The notes under the pieces are model-generated. The model was not told the origin of the DNA. It was given only the letters and a program-made list of their open reading frames with translations, and made no database searches. A program made the position numbers and the translations under genes. From NCBI GenBank assembly GCA_021234155.1, contig JAJEKV010000047.1, positions 3,919,323 through 3,983,322 of the forward strand: a stretch of 64,000 bases of DNA, read 5' to 3'. This stretch comes from Isoetes taiwanensis. Lineage: Eukaryota; Streptophyta; Lycopodiopsida; Isoetales; Isoetaceae. Shown here piece by piece: positions 21,200 to 31,354 of this stretch. Each line of letters starts with the position of its first letter. The stretch's first letter is position 1.

Positions 21200-22929
21200 G
21201 TTCAAAACTTGAAGAACAGATCCATTGCATTGGATATTAACAAGAATAGGCACTTATGCAGTAACAGGTTGGAGGATGGCAAAAAGGTAGTCCATATGAA
21301 ATTCTTATCGAAATCTTTGGATAAATTTTGTATCAGAAATATCTTTCAAAATGTATTGTATGAGATTTTTCAAGAGAGGGGAGATATGTTAGTGGCTAAT
21401 ACTACATTTGCATGGAAGTATATTGAGCAAATTAATGATAAGGTCTATAAACCATATAGGGTGTTTGCTAGTGGATCCCCTAACAAATGCCCTTGTAATA
21501 ATCCAAATCTCAAGAGATTCGTAGATCCTAAAATTGGACACATACGCACTACAGACTTGGAGATTGTACACAGTCACAAATTGAGAAATGCATTTTCTTA
21601 TGGCTTAAACCATATCCCTGATCATTGCTTTAGTATCCAGCAATTTATGGAGGAATTTGATTCTCTATGCCAACAATTCTTCTTGGTTCACAAGTATGAT
21701 CTGCTAGATCTTACAGAAGATGATATTCAAAATATTTGTACACTATTACAAAAGATGGCATATGCAAAAATTGTTGATTTCAAAAAACAGTTGCCTCAAA
21801 GAAAATTTTTATGGTTGGATAAAGAGGTAATTAAAAATATTACCTGGTTAAACAATAATTTGTATATTGCTGGTTTGGATAAGGCTGCTAATAATGCTGC
21901 CTTTATATGTCCTAAACACATTGAGGAAATGGCTCGAAACAGGCTTGCTAGTCCTGATTTCCAAAAAATTGCATGTGCACCAGATTCCATTAAAGCTAAG
22001 TGTCAGCATGATATTTCCTTATTCATGGGGGATGAACAGACACAGTATAAAAATCTACCATATTTGATGGCTACTTTCAAGGCACATAAGGGTGAGTACA
22101 GATGGCTGACTAATGCTAGCAACACACTTTATACAGATATTGCCACTTTAGTGACAGGAATATTGAACAACTTCACTGATATATGGCCAGATATATGTTT
22201 CAACATGACTGCCAAATACAGATTTTGGAACCCCAGGAAAATTAATGCATGCTGGCTTGTCAATTCGGTTTATGATGTCATTTTGAATCTACCTAACCGG
22301 ATCCATGATGTGTTTTCAGCAAATATAGCAAAATGTTATGAAAACATTCCCATATTTGGGGATGAAGGCATTATTGAGGTGATCAATGAAATTATTGATA
22401 TGGTATGGACTTATATGATGGAAGAAAAAACCTGTTTTGACTTGCTGGTTAAGAATAAAAGAGGGAAGATAATAGTCAAATGGGCTAGAAATGGTAAAGA
22501 TAAGGAATATATCAGCTGGAAGTTAATTTCCAGAGTAAACTTTAAAAATATGAACACATGGCTTTTAAGTAATTGGGTAAAGACATATGGAAACAGGTTA
22601 AGGGAATACCAATGGGCTTTGCATGCAGCCCTGCATGGTGCAATCTGTATTTAGCTTGGTTTGAGCTAAGATTTATTTTAAAACTTGCTTACAATGGCAG
22701 AATGAAGGACATTTACAGGTTTCAAAATGCTGCCAGGTACATTGATGATCTTAACATTATAAATGCTGGGGACATCACGGAATTCCTCACAGAAGATGGT
22801 GAGTTCTCCATTTACAACCTTACGTATTTAAGTCTCAAAGATGAAACCGTTTATACATATAGCAATGATGGGAGTACTCATTTTGGCTCTGAATGCAGTT
22901 TTCTAAACATATCTATTAAGATAAGATAA
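21200..22929 (+). pseudogene. Reverse transcriptase domain, Penelope-like or cellular RVT type
   Basis: The main frame (21209-22654) has LPYLMATFKAHKGEYRWLTNAS, the fingers motif of RTs related to Penelope elements. It then has VFSANIAKCYENIPI, the motif A position, where AAT (Asn, 22322-22324) stands where catalytic Asp is expected. A 1-base frameshift near 22570 moves the rest to 22573-22929: QVKGIPMGFACSPAWCNLYLAWFE (motif B), ARYIDDLNIIN (YxDD box) and CSFLNISI. This is neither a LINE nor an LTR-type RT. The frame stops where a LINE-derived insertion begins. The protein would make cDNA if intact; here the missing Asp and frameshift suggest it is dead. Confidence 0.75.
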
Positions 22930-23495
22930 GATAAATTTTTACGTCCACGGGAACCCAACGGGTTATGGGACGGCACATGCAAGGGCAACAGCCCATCTAA
23001 AACCTGGGGACTAGGCCCCATCACCAAACACAATAACCAAATATTAAAAGGCTACCAAGAATAAGATAAGATAATGCTAATGCTAGTAGTAAATTTATGC
23101 TTCTAAAATTATCTAGACATAGCCAGTCCAAGGATTGGAAGGCCATTGATCTAGAATAATTGCTGCGCCTCCCCTGTACACTGCCTATTTCTTTTGCAGG
23201 CGGGCTGCCCTCACCTTGCAGAGCTCCTCCTTACGGTTACACAATTGAAAAGGGGAGAGGTCCTCCTGTACTGAGAAACTAGTCCCTCTGAGATGGTTTC
23301 CATGCTGAAGAACATGTAAGCGGCTAAGAGTGTCTTGAAACCAAACCAAAAGATGGCGAGGACGATCAGGTCTTGCCGCTCCCACCCTAGTAGCGGAGAC
23401 AACTCCACCAGCCTTCACATGCATGACATCAGTGAAAAAATGCAAAGAAGCATCCATATCAGAAAGGGCATCATCTTCTGCCTCTGCAGAGGGCT
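22930..23495 (-). mobile_element. LINE-derived insertion with ORF1 end and microsatellite tail
   Basis: On the minus strand a frame (23457-23187) reads ATRVGAARPDRPRHLLVWFQ ... LRGTSFSVQEDLSPFQLCNRKEELCKVRAARLQ, which resembles the C-terminal domain of L1 ORF1 proteins. About 250 bp of 3' UTR follow, ending in (TTATC)n at 22918-22936. A second (TTATC)n tract at 23062-23077 hints at a composite. No ORF2 is present between ORF1 and the tail. It interrupts the RT reading frame. Ends are approximate. Confidence 0.55.
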
Positions 23496-23802
23496 TTTCC
23501 TAATGTCCAGATATGATAAAAGGAGAAAATTGGCCTTTAAAATTAACAAATTCATTAGTGCTGAAAGCTGCAGGCCATATGGACAGGCATCTAAGGTAAT
23601 AATATCACAGATATTACCCTATGTGTATGCACATAATGATGCATTTAATGCTGCTACTGATATTTGTGACCTAATCGAGGCATTTATCACTAATGGCTTT
23701 GGCAGATTAAGAATACCCAATATGGTACTGAGCACTTTGCAGCAGGAAAAGTACCCAGGTATATTATATTCCATACATGACATGATTGCATATGTAGCAT
23801 GA
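23490..23802 (+). pseudogene. RT C-terminal domain, continued after insertion
   Basis: The plus frame reads GLFLMSRYDKRRKLAFKINKF, then CRPYGQASKVIISQILPYVYAHNDAFNAATDICDLIEAFITNGFG. This matches the thumb-like C-terminus seen in the same RT family in animals (YDKRDDF ... YGVYISQL ... GF). It therefore belongs with the RT at 21200-22929. The stop at 23802 is probably the true end. Confidence 0.65.
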
Positions 23803-23970
23803 TTGCATTTCTTAAGGAAATGGTAGAATACAAGTTTTTATGAGTACTGTGCAAGTTTGGAAGAATATAGAGGGGTAGGGCCTTGATGGTACAACAAGGC
23901 CCTACTCTCCTTGTTGATACCATGCATCTTTTAGCAAATCATGGCCACCCTGACCTACGGATGGAGGCAG

Positions 23971-25268
23971 GATTTTTTATTATTATACCTTTTATCTCTT
24001 TGAACCAGTACTTGGTATGGGTTATAGCCTAATACTTGTTGAGCAGAAGTACCAGTGTAAATGTGATGGGTTTTTAACAACCAGTCATAGTGTAAACCCT
24101 AAATGCTGGCCGGATACTGTTTATCTCGTAAAGTAGATAATATTTTGTTAAAACAGGGCATTCGGTTGAAGACAAGGATGGTCGATGATCATGAGATGGT
24201 AAGCGGACATAGCTGGCATATGCTTACTACCAGTTCACGACCAGAGCATTGAGACGATTTGGCAGCCCCAAATATGACGGTAATAGGTACTGGCACTTTA
24301 GGTTTTGATGCCTTTAAAATGAGAGCACTTCACATGCTTATTGTCGCCTTTGCAAGCAGCCTTGGGCTGCTGCCGGATCCAGCCATGACAAGGAAAAAGG
24401 GTGACCTTAATATGGCAACTAGAAAAAGATTGGCAGAGGAAAAGAAGGAGAGTAGCTATAAGGCTCTGCAGTAAAGGGCAACATTGCTCTTGTTAATCAG
24501 AAAGTTTGAATTGCACTGCTCAAGATGCTAGTCCTGAAATACCAGTGGATAGCAATCCTATTGTGCACAAAAGTGGGAATGGTTCCAAGTTAATTGGGCA
24601 GACTGCAAATGAAGATTCATGCATTGGAATTCACTTCAACAAGTCAGAGACGATTATTCCTGCTGCACATCTCTCTAAGGTTTGCATGCTTTTTACATTT
24701 TATGATTTAGTAGATGTAAATGCCAGTTTATGAATGTCTCTGGTAAGGGCATTAATCTAGCTATCTGAAAAATGAGATTTAAGGTATTTTAACATGAAAT
24801 TGGATGTATGCCTATTTTCGTTTCCTTATTTGTTCTGCTATGTAATGATTAATATAAGGTGGACATTGTTTGGCTGAAATATATCCATACCAGGGATGGC
24901 TGATCTACATTTGTCATAAACTTCATTACCATTATTTTAATGCTGATTTATTTTATGAGTTGCTTTAGCAGTTAATATTTCATTAGGATTCTGGTGACTT
25001 GGGGATCTCAGATCTGAACAATGGTGACAATATGCATTGATTATAGTTGTTACCAGATCTAGGATGCCATAATTATGTTTGATCTTATTTTCAATTGAAT
25101 AATAGCAAGGTGAAGGGGGATAACCTCAAGGAAGCCCATGACACCTGCTAGTATATTTGGCTAACGGTCCTTTGGTTCTACTGCAGGTAACAGGCTTCCT
25201 TGCTGCTTGCAAAGACTGTACTTAGGTATCAGATCTAGACTGTTGGACAGTATAGGTTTTAAGGTTTT
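23971..25268 (+). repeat. Direct repeat B: downstream partial copy of the RT-unit 5' region
   Basis: It starts 170 bp after the RT stop, matches 16901-19298, and includes the short coding segment at 24259-24474 (MTVIGTGTLGFDAF ... ESSYKALQ) and the remnant at 24506-24700. It lacks the MITE, lacks 48 bp (after 24507, relative to copy A) and lacks 354 bp (at 25209), and is cut at 25268 by the poly-T of a LINE. Confidence 0.85.
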
Positions 25269-25905
25269 TTTTTTTTTTTTTTTTTTTTTTGAAAGAGTGA
25301 AGCTTTTTAGTCATTAATTATGGAAAATAAATAAACATAGAGTTGAGATCAAAAATATGATCATCATAATAGGAATTGAGATAAGAAATTCTCAATTCAA
25401 AAGTAGCATGTAATTTAAGATTTAAACCTTATGCGTGAATGAGTTTTCATGCACATAAGACTTTAAAGCTAAATGTTATAAGATCTCTTCAAAATTGCCT
25501 TCTGTGAAATTGCCTTCTGTGCAATAGTGCAAAAGAACTCTTGCAAAAACCCTCCATTCAAAGTCGGGTTGCTCCATCAGGCAGGTAAGACTTAAAGCTA
25601 TAGATTGAGAAGCATCTGCAGATACCATAGAGCCAAAAACCTGAATAAAAAGGAGCCAACAGAGGTAAGTCAAAAAGGAGTCAGAATTCATAAGTGTCCA
25701 AAAAATGGAAATAGTCTCGGAATTGAGGCTGCAATATTGGTCTGCCATTGCTTCCCCAGTTAATTAACTCAATCAACCTGTCTGAGTTACTAGTGGATAT
25801 GAGGTGGATCATGGTGCCATAACAATCTGCCCTACCCCTATGATAATAGTAGCATTCTCTATAAAACTCAAACTGTTGATCTGTCATGTTTGCACTATTA
25901 TTTTT
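25265..25905 (-). mobile_element. LINE-like fragment with long A tail (minus strand)
   Basis: A run of 26 T at 25265-25290 is an A tail on the minus strand. The bases next to it (minus: CTAAAAAGCTTCACTCTTTC) resemble the 3' end of the LINE at 14232-14689 (AATAAAGCTTGTCGTCCTT). Minus frames of 68 and 90 codons (25887-25476) show no clear motif. It interrupts direct repeat B. The far end near 25905 is estimated. Confidence 0.45.
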
Positions 25906-26050
25906 CAGGAACTAATATGTAGCATATCAACAGGGGGTTTCTTTTGTATTTTTGTACGTTTTTTCCTATAGTTTTTATATGATTTGGTGGTCTATTACAT
26001 AAGGTGTACTAATTGGTACATCTAGAGTGCGCCAAGTATTTGCATACAGC

Positions 26051-26051
<1 letters not shown>

Positions 26052-26098
<47 letters not shown>

Positions 26099-26099
26099 T
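26052..26099. repeat. (TG)n microsatellite joined to a T run
   Basis: About 15 TG units (26052-26081) run directly into 18 T (26082-26099). On the minus strand this is an A tail followed by (CA)n, a usual product of tail slippage at a LINE or SINE end. Confidence 0.9.
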
Positions 26100-26230
26100 G
26101 CCGTCCTTAATGGTGAAGATCAAAGGGTTTACAACAAAAGCCCTCTTAAAAAAGACAACATCTAAGGGCTTACAATAAAAACCCTCCTTATGAAAAAAAA
26201 AATCAAAAAATTAAAAAAAGGGAAAGACAT
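26100..26230 (-). mobile_element. 3' end of a retroposon (minus strand)
   Basis: Directly right of the T run, the minus strand reads ...GTAAACCCTTTGATCTTCACC...GGACGGC before the A tail, with internal near-repeats of AGGGCTTTTGTTGTAA. It is a short retroposon end with no reading frame; its family and 5' limit are unknown. Confidence 0.4.
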
Positions 26231-26298
26231 GCAAACTATCATGAATATGAGATTAGGGTTTCAGAAAGGGCTTCACGGAGCCAGAGGACTAGGGCAAG

Positions 26299-26524
26299 GA
26301 GCGATTATGGGCAAGGTGCAGTTATGGGCTGCATCTTCCCCTACAGATTTGGAGCGATTATGGGCAAGGAACGATTATGGGCAAGGAGGCGATTATGGGC
26401 TTTTGGCAACGGGAGCGATTATGGGCAAGGAGCAGTTATGGGCTGCATCTTCCCCTACAGATTTGGAGCGATTATGGGCAAGGAACGATTATGGGGAAGG
26501 AGCAGTTATGGGTTTTTGCAACGG
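26299..26524. repeat. Two 112-114 bp repeats built from a 17-bp motif
   Basis: The word GCGATTATGGGCAAGGA and variants occur seven or more times. Two higher-order units (26299-26412 and 26413-26524) share GCATCTTCCCCTACAGATTTG. Because 114 is a multiple of three, open frames across it repeat the same peptide; these are not credible proteins. Confidence 0.85.
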
Positions 26525-26872
26525 GATTTCTCCGGCTGCCATGCGAGCCAAGCCCTGGCTTTAAAGTTGTCGCCCCTTCTCCCTATTTGATGCTTTCATA
26601 TTTCCTCATGTTCTACTGTTCAGGTTGTAGCTCGTCACTGTTATTCCCCTTATTTGAGTCCCAGACTTCGGGTGATCTGCCTCCTCCTCTTGATCCTCTG
26701 TCTAGCTCTTTGAGGGATTTGTTCATAAGCTCTGGTCATAATTGGCAATACTTTGAGGGCAGTATGATAGAGTCTGGCAAGGAAAGAGATTAGATTCGCT
26801 AATATCTAGCCTTATAAGAAGCTAACCTTCTCTGCTTTCTTCAGTCTTGTTAACTTCTTCTATACAGATAGA

Positions 26873-27250
26873 TTGGATGTGGCAGTAGAGGATATGCAAG
26901 ACTTGGCAAGGGTTTGCAAGGTTTGTGGTTGTATTGGCTTTCAAAAGATCCTTCAGAAAGAGCTTAACCATCAGAAGAGATTTATGTTGCAAGGCTCTTC
27001 ACTTCCAGTAGAAGAAAGACTTCCTACAGCAATGCATCACCTTTTCAGATTGTGTTTCTTGAACTCGGGTGTATGTGGAGCGGGAAAGGAAGCCAAGGAA
27101 GTAAAAAATGCCCATATGCTGAAATATAGGTTGCTAGTGCAAGCATCTAATCTTGTTCCTGCTGTGATACAGGTATGGCCTTGGTTATTTCATGGAAATA
27201 TAATACATAATACAAATGGTTATTTTGTGGCTTACTTTTGCTCACTCTAG
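26873..27250 (+). CDS. Unrecognised 125-codon frame, possible exon
   Basis: The frame reads MDVAVEDMQDLARVCKVCGCIGFQKILQKELNHQ ... and ends YFVAYFCSL. It has a CKVCGC cluster but no further metal-binding pattern. A possible donor (CAG|GTATGG) lies near 27171 after VPAVIQ. Composition looks more coding-like than its surroundings. I cannot assign a function and it could be chance. Confidence 0.25.
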   Translation: MDVAVEDMQDLARVCKVCGCIGFQKILQKELNHQKRFMLQGSSLPVEERLPTAMHHLFRLCFLNSGVCGAGKEAKEVKNAHMLKYRLLVQASNLVPAVIQVWPWLFHGNIIHNTNGYFVAYFCSL

Positions 27251-27473
27251 CTGGAGCTTTGAAGTAGAAGAGGTGAGTTCTTTGTCCTAATCTTGAATCT
27301 GTTAAAAAAAATGCAAGACTGCTTTGCTTGCTTGGGCAGGATATGGCATTTTAAAAAGCGGATATGTTGGGCAAAGGCATTATTACTGTCAGTAAGTCGC
27401 AACAATATCAGTTCATGTGCAATCCTGATAGTGCATGCCCTTGGATGATCATTAAGTGCAAAGAGAGGCTGTA

Positions 27474-27625
27474 TTTTGCCAAGATGATATGCAAAAGCAT
27501 TTTGCAATGCTAGAAAAAAAATGCAGGTGCACTTCATCATGATGTGCACTTCGTCATCAGGTTTATGATTTTCAAGATGAAATGCAAAAGCATTTTGCAG
27601 TGCTAGAAAAAAAAGTGCAGGTGTC
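27474..27625. repeat. Direct repeat pair of about 58 bp
   Basis: CAAGATGA(T)ATGCAAAAGCATTTTGCA(A/G)TGCTAG plus an A run and GCAGGTG occurs at about 27478 and 27573, 95 bp apart. No gene is associated. Confidence 0.7.
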
Positions 27626-27800
27626 AATCATTACGTTTAGCATTTATATTCATGCTCTATGCTTATAATTTTGAGTTTTGGTGCCATACACTTCAACAGT
27701 TATGCACTTTCTGCACATTAGTGTTAGAACTTGCAAAACATTCTACATAACACATTTTGTTGCCAAATTGCTTTTATGTTACAGGTAATTTTGTTGTTCT

Positions 27801-28125
27801 TTAAACACAAACATAGTTTCGTATTTAAAGCTTCACCATATATGGTGGTTGCAATATCAATTTGTGTAGTACCTCATTCTTATTTGATGAAGATAATAGC
27901 TGCTATGGTTTGGCAAGATTTAAGCACTACTATTTTGCAAGGATGCATTGGGTTCAATTCCCTATTTGTTCTTTAAACATCAAATTTGAAGCTTCACCAT
28001 CTGCGGTGGTTGCAATCTATGGTGGTTGCAATATCAATTCCTATGGTCCTATGGTATCTCATCTTATTTGTCAAACATACAGGTGGTATAGTTTTGACAA
28101 GATATAGGCACTATGGTTTTGCAAG
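27801..28125. repeat. Degenerate tandem duplication of about 170 bp
   Basis: Both copies start with TTTAAACA, contain GCTTCACCAT and GGTGGTTGCAATATCAATT, and end with CACTA(C/T)...TTTTGCAAG. Short frames here are repeat-driven. Confidence 0.6.
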
Positions 28126-28268
28126 AAGCCCCCATATTCTAAAGTTGCTATTCATTACTTGTTTGTTCCATTGCACTTTTCTTATGTTTGTTCCGTTGAA
28201 CTTTTCGTATGTTTAATGTCACCAATATTTTTCTACATAAGATATGTTGCCATCTCTTTGTTTCCCTA

Positions 28269-28560
28269 AGGGCCCGAAGGGCCCAAAATTTTTTTTAATA
28301 CAACAACCAATACATAACTACCATTAACATTAATTAACTTAAATCATTGCATCTAACATCTTTAAATTACAATCCCCCTGAAACCCCCTTTGGTTTCGGT
28401 GCATATTCACACGGGGAGTTACGTAGGGCAGTGAGAGCTGTCGGATGGGCATATTTGCCCTTTATTCCTTGATCTGAACCATACATAGCGATCCTCATTT
28501 ATGGGGTATGGCTGTACAATTTTTTGTACACGGTATATTGAGGTTTATAAAATACTATAA
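28269..28560. repeat. Single arm of a foldback-type repeat
   Basis: It starts with GGGCCCGAAGGGCCC (28270-28284), then AACAACCAATACATAACTACC, CCCCCTTTGGTTT and ATTCACACGGGG. The same order occurs at 30867-31050, and inverted at 31354-31080. It lies next to the 3' part of the split LINE. Confidence 0.75.
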
Positions 28561-28781
28561 GATTTGACAGAATGTACTTAATGGTGATAATGGTGTTTCC
28601 TTGCAGAATTCACTGCCCCATGTGATTTCCTTCTACTGAACCTGCTGAATGCCTTGAATTAATCTTCCTCTTACTTGATCCAGTCCACTGATTGTAATCC
28701 CATATTCTATGCACTGACAATTTCCTTTGAGGTTGCTATTTGGAGACTTCAACATCATCAAGGTCAAGATTGAGCTTGACT
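28561..28781. other. LINE 3' UTR candidate, no gene
   Basis: This lies just downstream (minus strand) of the LINE ORF2 stop at 28782 and should be its 3' UTR. No A tail is visible; the foldback arm may have replaced it. Confidence 0.4.
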
Positions 28782-29150
28782 TTACAATTCCTCAGATAAT
28801 CTAGCATGAACAGAATCAGAATTAGACAATGCTTGATTAGAAAAAAGCTTCAAGAAACCATAAGAGCCTGAGAAATTCCCAATAGAAAACCAACTGTTAT
28901 CAATTTGTGAGTCACCATTTTTATGTTTATAAGCAGTTGCTGCCAGCTCAATATCATAAATAACCTGCCATTTAATCCAGAATATAGAAAGGTTGTGCCC
29001 CCCATGCAAACATCTATTTCTATGCTTCCAAATATTCTACAAAGCTATGAATGAAATAGAATTTTTAAATTTATTATCAGATATAATAAAATTGACAATA
29101 CTCCTTGGCTTGTTGACTTGAAAGACCTGTTCAAACCAGTTCCAATATGT
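28782..29150 (-). pseudogene. C-terminal end of LINE ORF2, downstream piece
   Basis: The minus strand reads TYWNWFEQVFQVNKPRSIV near 29146-29090, then NIWKHRNRCLHGGHN ... and ends HARLSEEL at 28782. WKHRNRCLH is the standard tail after the RT zinc finger of plant L1 elements. One in-frame stop lies before NIWKHRN. It is the continuation of the LINE ending at 31355; the two parts join in frame when 29151-31354 is removed. Confidence 0.75.
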
Positions 29151-29320
29151 AGCATAATAATAGGGGGTTACTTTTTGTTTTTTATACGCTTTTTCACATG
29201 GTTTTTCTATGATTTCGTTGTTGTATTCATTGAGGTGTACTAAATAGTATTTCTAGAGTGCACCCTTTATGGGCCGTTAATTTTCGTTGGCTGAAACAAT
29301 CCGAGGGTTGTTGTCTTTCT

Positions 29321-29443
29321 CTGCATGTTTGTGCATGTGCACGTGCATGTGCACGTGTATGCATGTGCATGTGCACGTGTGTGCATGTGCATGTGCATGT
29401 GTATTATGCTTGTGCATGTGCATGTGCATGCGCATGTGCATCT
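29321..29443. repeat. (TGTGCA)n-type alternating purine-pyrimidine tract
   Basis: About 120 bp of TGCATG, TGCACG and TGTG words in strict purine-pyrimidine alternation over most of its length. The cysteine-rich open frames across it are artefacts of this repeat. Confidence 0.9.
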
Positions 29444-29479
29444 TGGATTCTTGTTGCCGGAGTGGATGTTTGCTGATGG

Positions 29480-30860
29480 AACGTTATCACGAGATGGATT
29501 TTTTGCTCACATTTACAAAGGTATTTGTTTTTTTAATGTTTCTTCAGTTAATATAATGGTATTTTTTACAAGATATTGGTTTTCTGATTCTACAATGCAA
29601 TGCTGCAAAACCCGCCTTTGTTTCCTTCACTTTGTCATTTCTAAGATTTGTTGCATTCTAAAAGAGTTTAGAGTTTTAGGCCCTCTGTTTGCTTCCAACT
29701 TCTTGGATATTCCCGCCCGGCCGGATTATTCATAGTAACCGACCTTTAGCTTCAATCAACAAATGGATTCTTGTGCACACAACAGTTATTCCATGCCGCT
29801 TTACGAGTCGTCGCGGGTCACCAAACAAGGGCCATATGGAGCATCCAAAATCATATGGATTGATAAACAATGGTTTCATTGTGAAAGAGAAATAGTCAGA
29901 AGTCTGAAGTAACAACACGGGAATGCTAACAGAGCAAGCTTGCTTCAAAACCTCTATCCTTGATCTCGCTTCAGCGATCATTACGTGAAAACCTACTCCA
30001 CATCACCAAACCGGCCGATTCTCTTCACTTGTTAAACCAAAGCCGGGCAACCCGTGAGAAAGTGTCACTAAGTTCTTTATGAACCTCACCAATTGTTACT
30101 GCAGAGTAACGTTGATGTTGTTGTCTTTCATGCAATGGTTTGTGAATAAAACATTATTGTCAAGCATATCAATGTCTAAAGCTTTTATTTGATTCAATTT
30201 TATTTTGTTACTAAAGGTTTGTGAATCAAACATTATTGTAGAGTATATTTTATTTCACTAGTAAAATTCTATTTTCTAAATTAATATCAATCTAACCAAT
30301 TTCTTTCCTTTACGTTCATGCAGACTATAGAATCTCTCAATCCATCAATTCCACATGACATTTCTTCGATGCCTGAAGTCAACATGATGTTGATCCAACA
30401 TTACTGTACTAGAGAATCCAATAAATGAAGATCAAGTTCAATTAGTCCTGCCACCATCAGCGCAACCACCACCTGCGCATGGCGAAGACCCTATTGATGT
30501 GTTGTTATTATGGTTGGTTGGTTGGTTGGGTTTACGTGCGCAACTAAATAGGCTAACTGCCCTCTGCAGACTGTTTGATAGGCAAATCAACGAAGATGTA
30601 TATCGTATCTTAAGCCGCTATCTATTTTGAGTGCTTCAAAATTGCTATAATACTCTTGCTGTCTTCAATGGCTTAATAAATTTTTAAATAATATGCTTTT
30701 AAAGCGTATGTAATTAAGTTACATTATGCTATAATATTATAGTTACTCAGGCTTCATATTAGTTTTTTTTTTTTTTTTTTTTCCGTTATAATGCTAGATA
30801 TTAGATATTACATATTGCTACATGTTTTGCATGTTTACATGTTTTTACATATGTTTGGTT
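29480..30860. other. Interior of the insertion, no gene recognised
   Basis: Short frames such as 29689-29895 have no motif. A GGTT repeat (30509-30529) and a 21-base T run (30763-30783) are present. I see nothing that identifies the element. Confidence 0.4.
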
Positions 30861-30866
30861 TTTTTA

Positions 30867-31354
30867 GGGCCCGAAGGGCCCAAATTTTTTTTTAATATAA
30901 CAACCAACACATAACTACCATTAACATTAATTATCACAACCATTGGATCCAACACATTTAAATTAAAATCCCCCTTAAACCCCCTTTGGTTTGGGTGCTT
31001 ATTCACACGGGGGTGGCGTAGGGCAAATGAGAGCCCTTATAATTATATTTTGCACGTACAAAATCAACACCATATAGTATTTTGCTTCAAATCTTATAGT
31101 ATTTTGCAAATCTTGTTATACAGTATAGCAAATTTTGTACTTGCATACCCCACAAACGAGGAATTTTACGTACGGTGTAGATTAAGGAATAAGGGGTGAA
31201 TATGCCTATCCAACAGCTCTCGTTGCCTGGAGTCACCCCCCGTGTGAATATGCACGCACTCAAACCAAAGGGGGTTTAAGGGGGATTTTAATTTAAATGT
31301 GTTGGATCCAATGGTTGTGATAATTAATGTTAATGGTAGTTATGTGTTGGTTGT
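30867..31354. repeat. Foldback repeat with arms of about 120 bp
   Basis: Left arm 30899-31015 (AACAACCAACACATAACTACC ... ATTCACACGGGG) recurs as its reverse complement at 31236-31354, with a centre of about 220 bp rich in TTTTGC and TATAGTATT. The left side also carries GGGCCCGAAGGGCCC (30867-30881), which is missing on the right. It could be a MITE or an inverted pair of the unit at 28269. Confidence 0.8.

Larger units (their letters stand above)
29151..31354. mobile_element. 2.2-kb insertion splitting the LINE, with foldback repeat at its right end
   Basis: TATGT occurs at both edges (29146-29150 and 31355-31359), consistent with a 5-bp target duplication. Removing the insert restores the LINE frame across the junction (LSTN-TYWNWF). 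Its first 120 bp (29151-29268) resemble 25915-26035, which also follows AATATGT. The interior holds a TGCATG microsatellite, AT-rich non-coding DNA and the foldback at 30867-31354. No protein is recognised, so the class of the element is unknown. Confidence 0.6.

Noticed and set aside
26299-26524. CRISPR-like array
   Set aside because: Repeats are contiguous and variable with no unique spacers, and the context is plant nuclear DNA.
29258-29735. Cysteine-rich open frames in three registers
   Set aside because: They are translations of the TGCATG microsatellite; no domain and same peptide in several frames.
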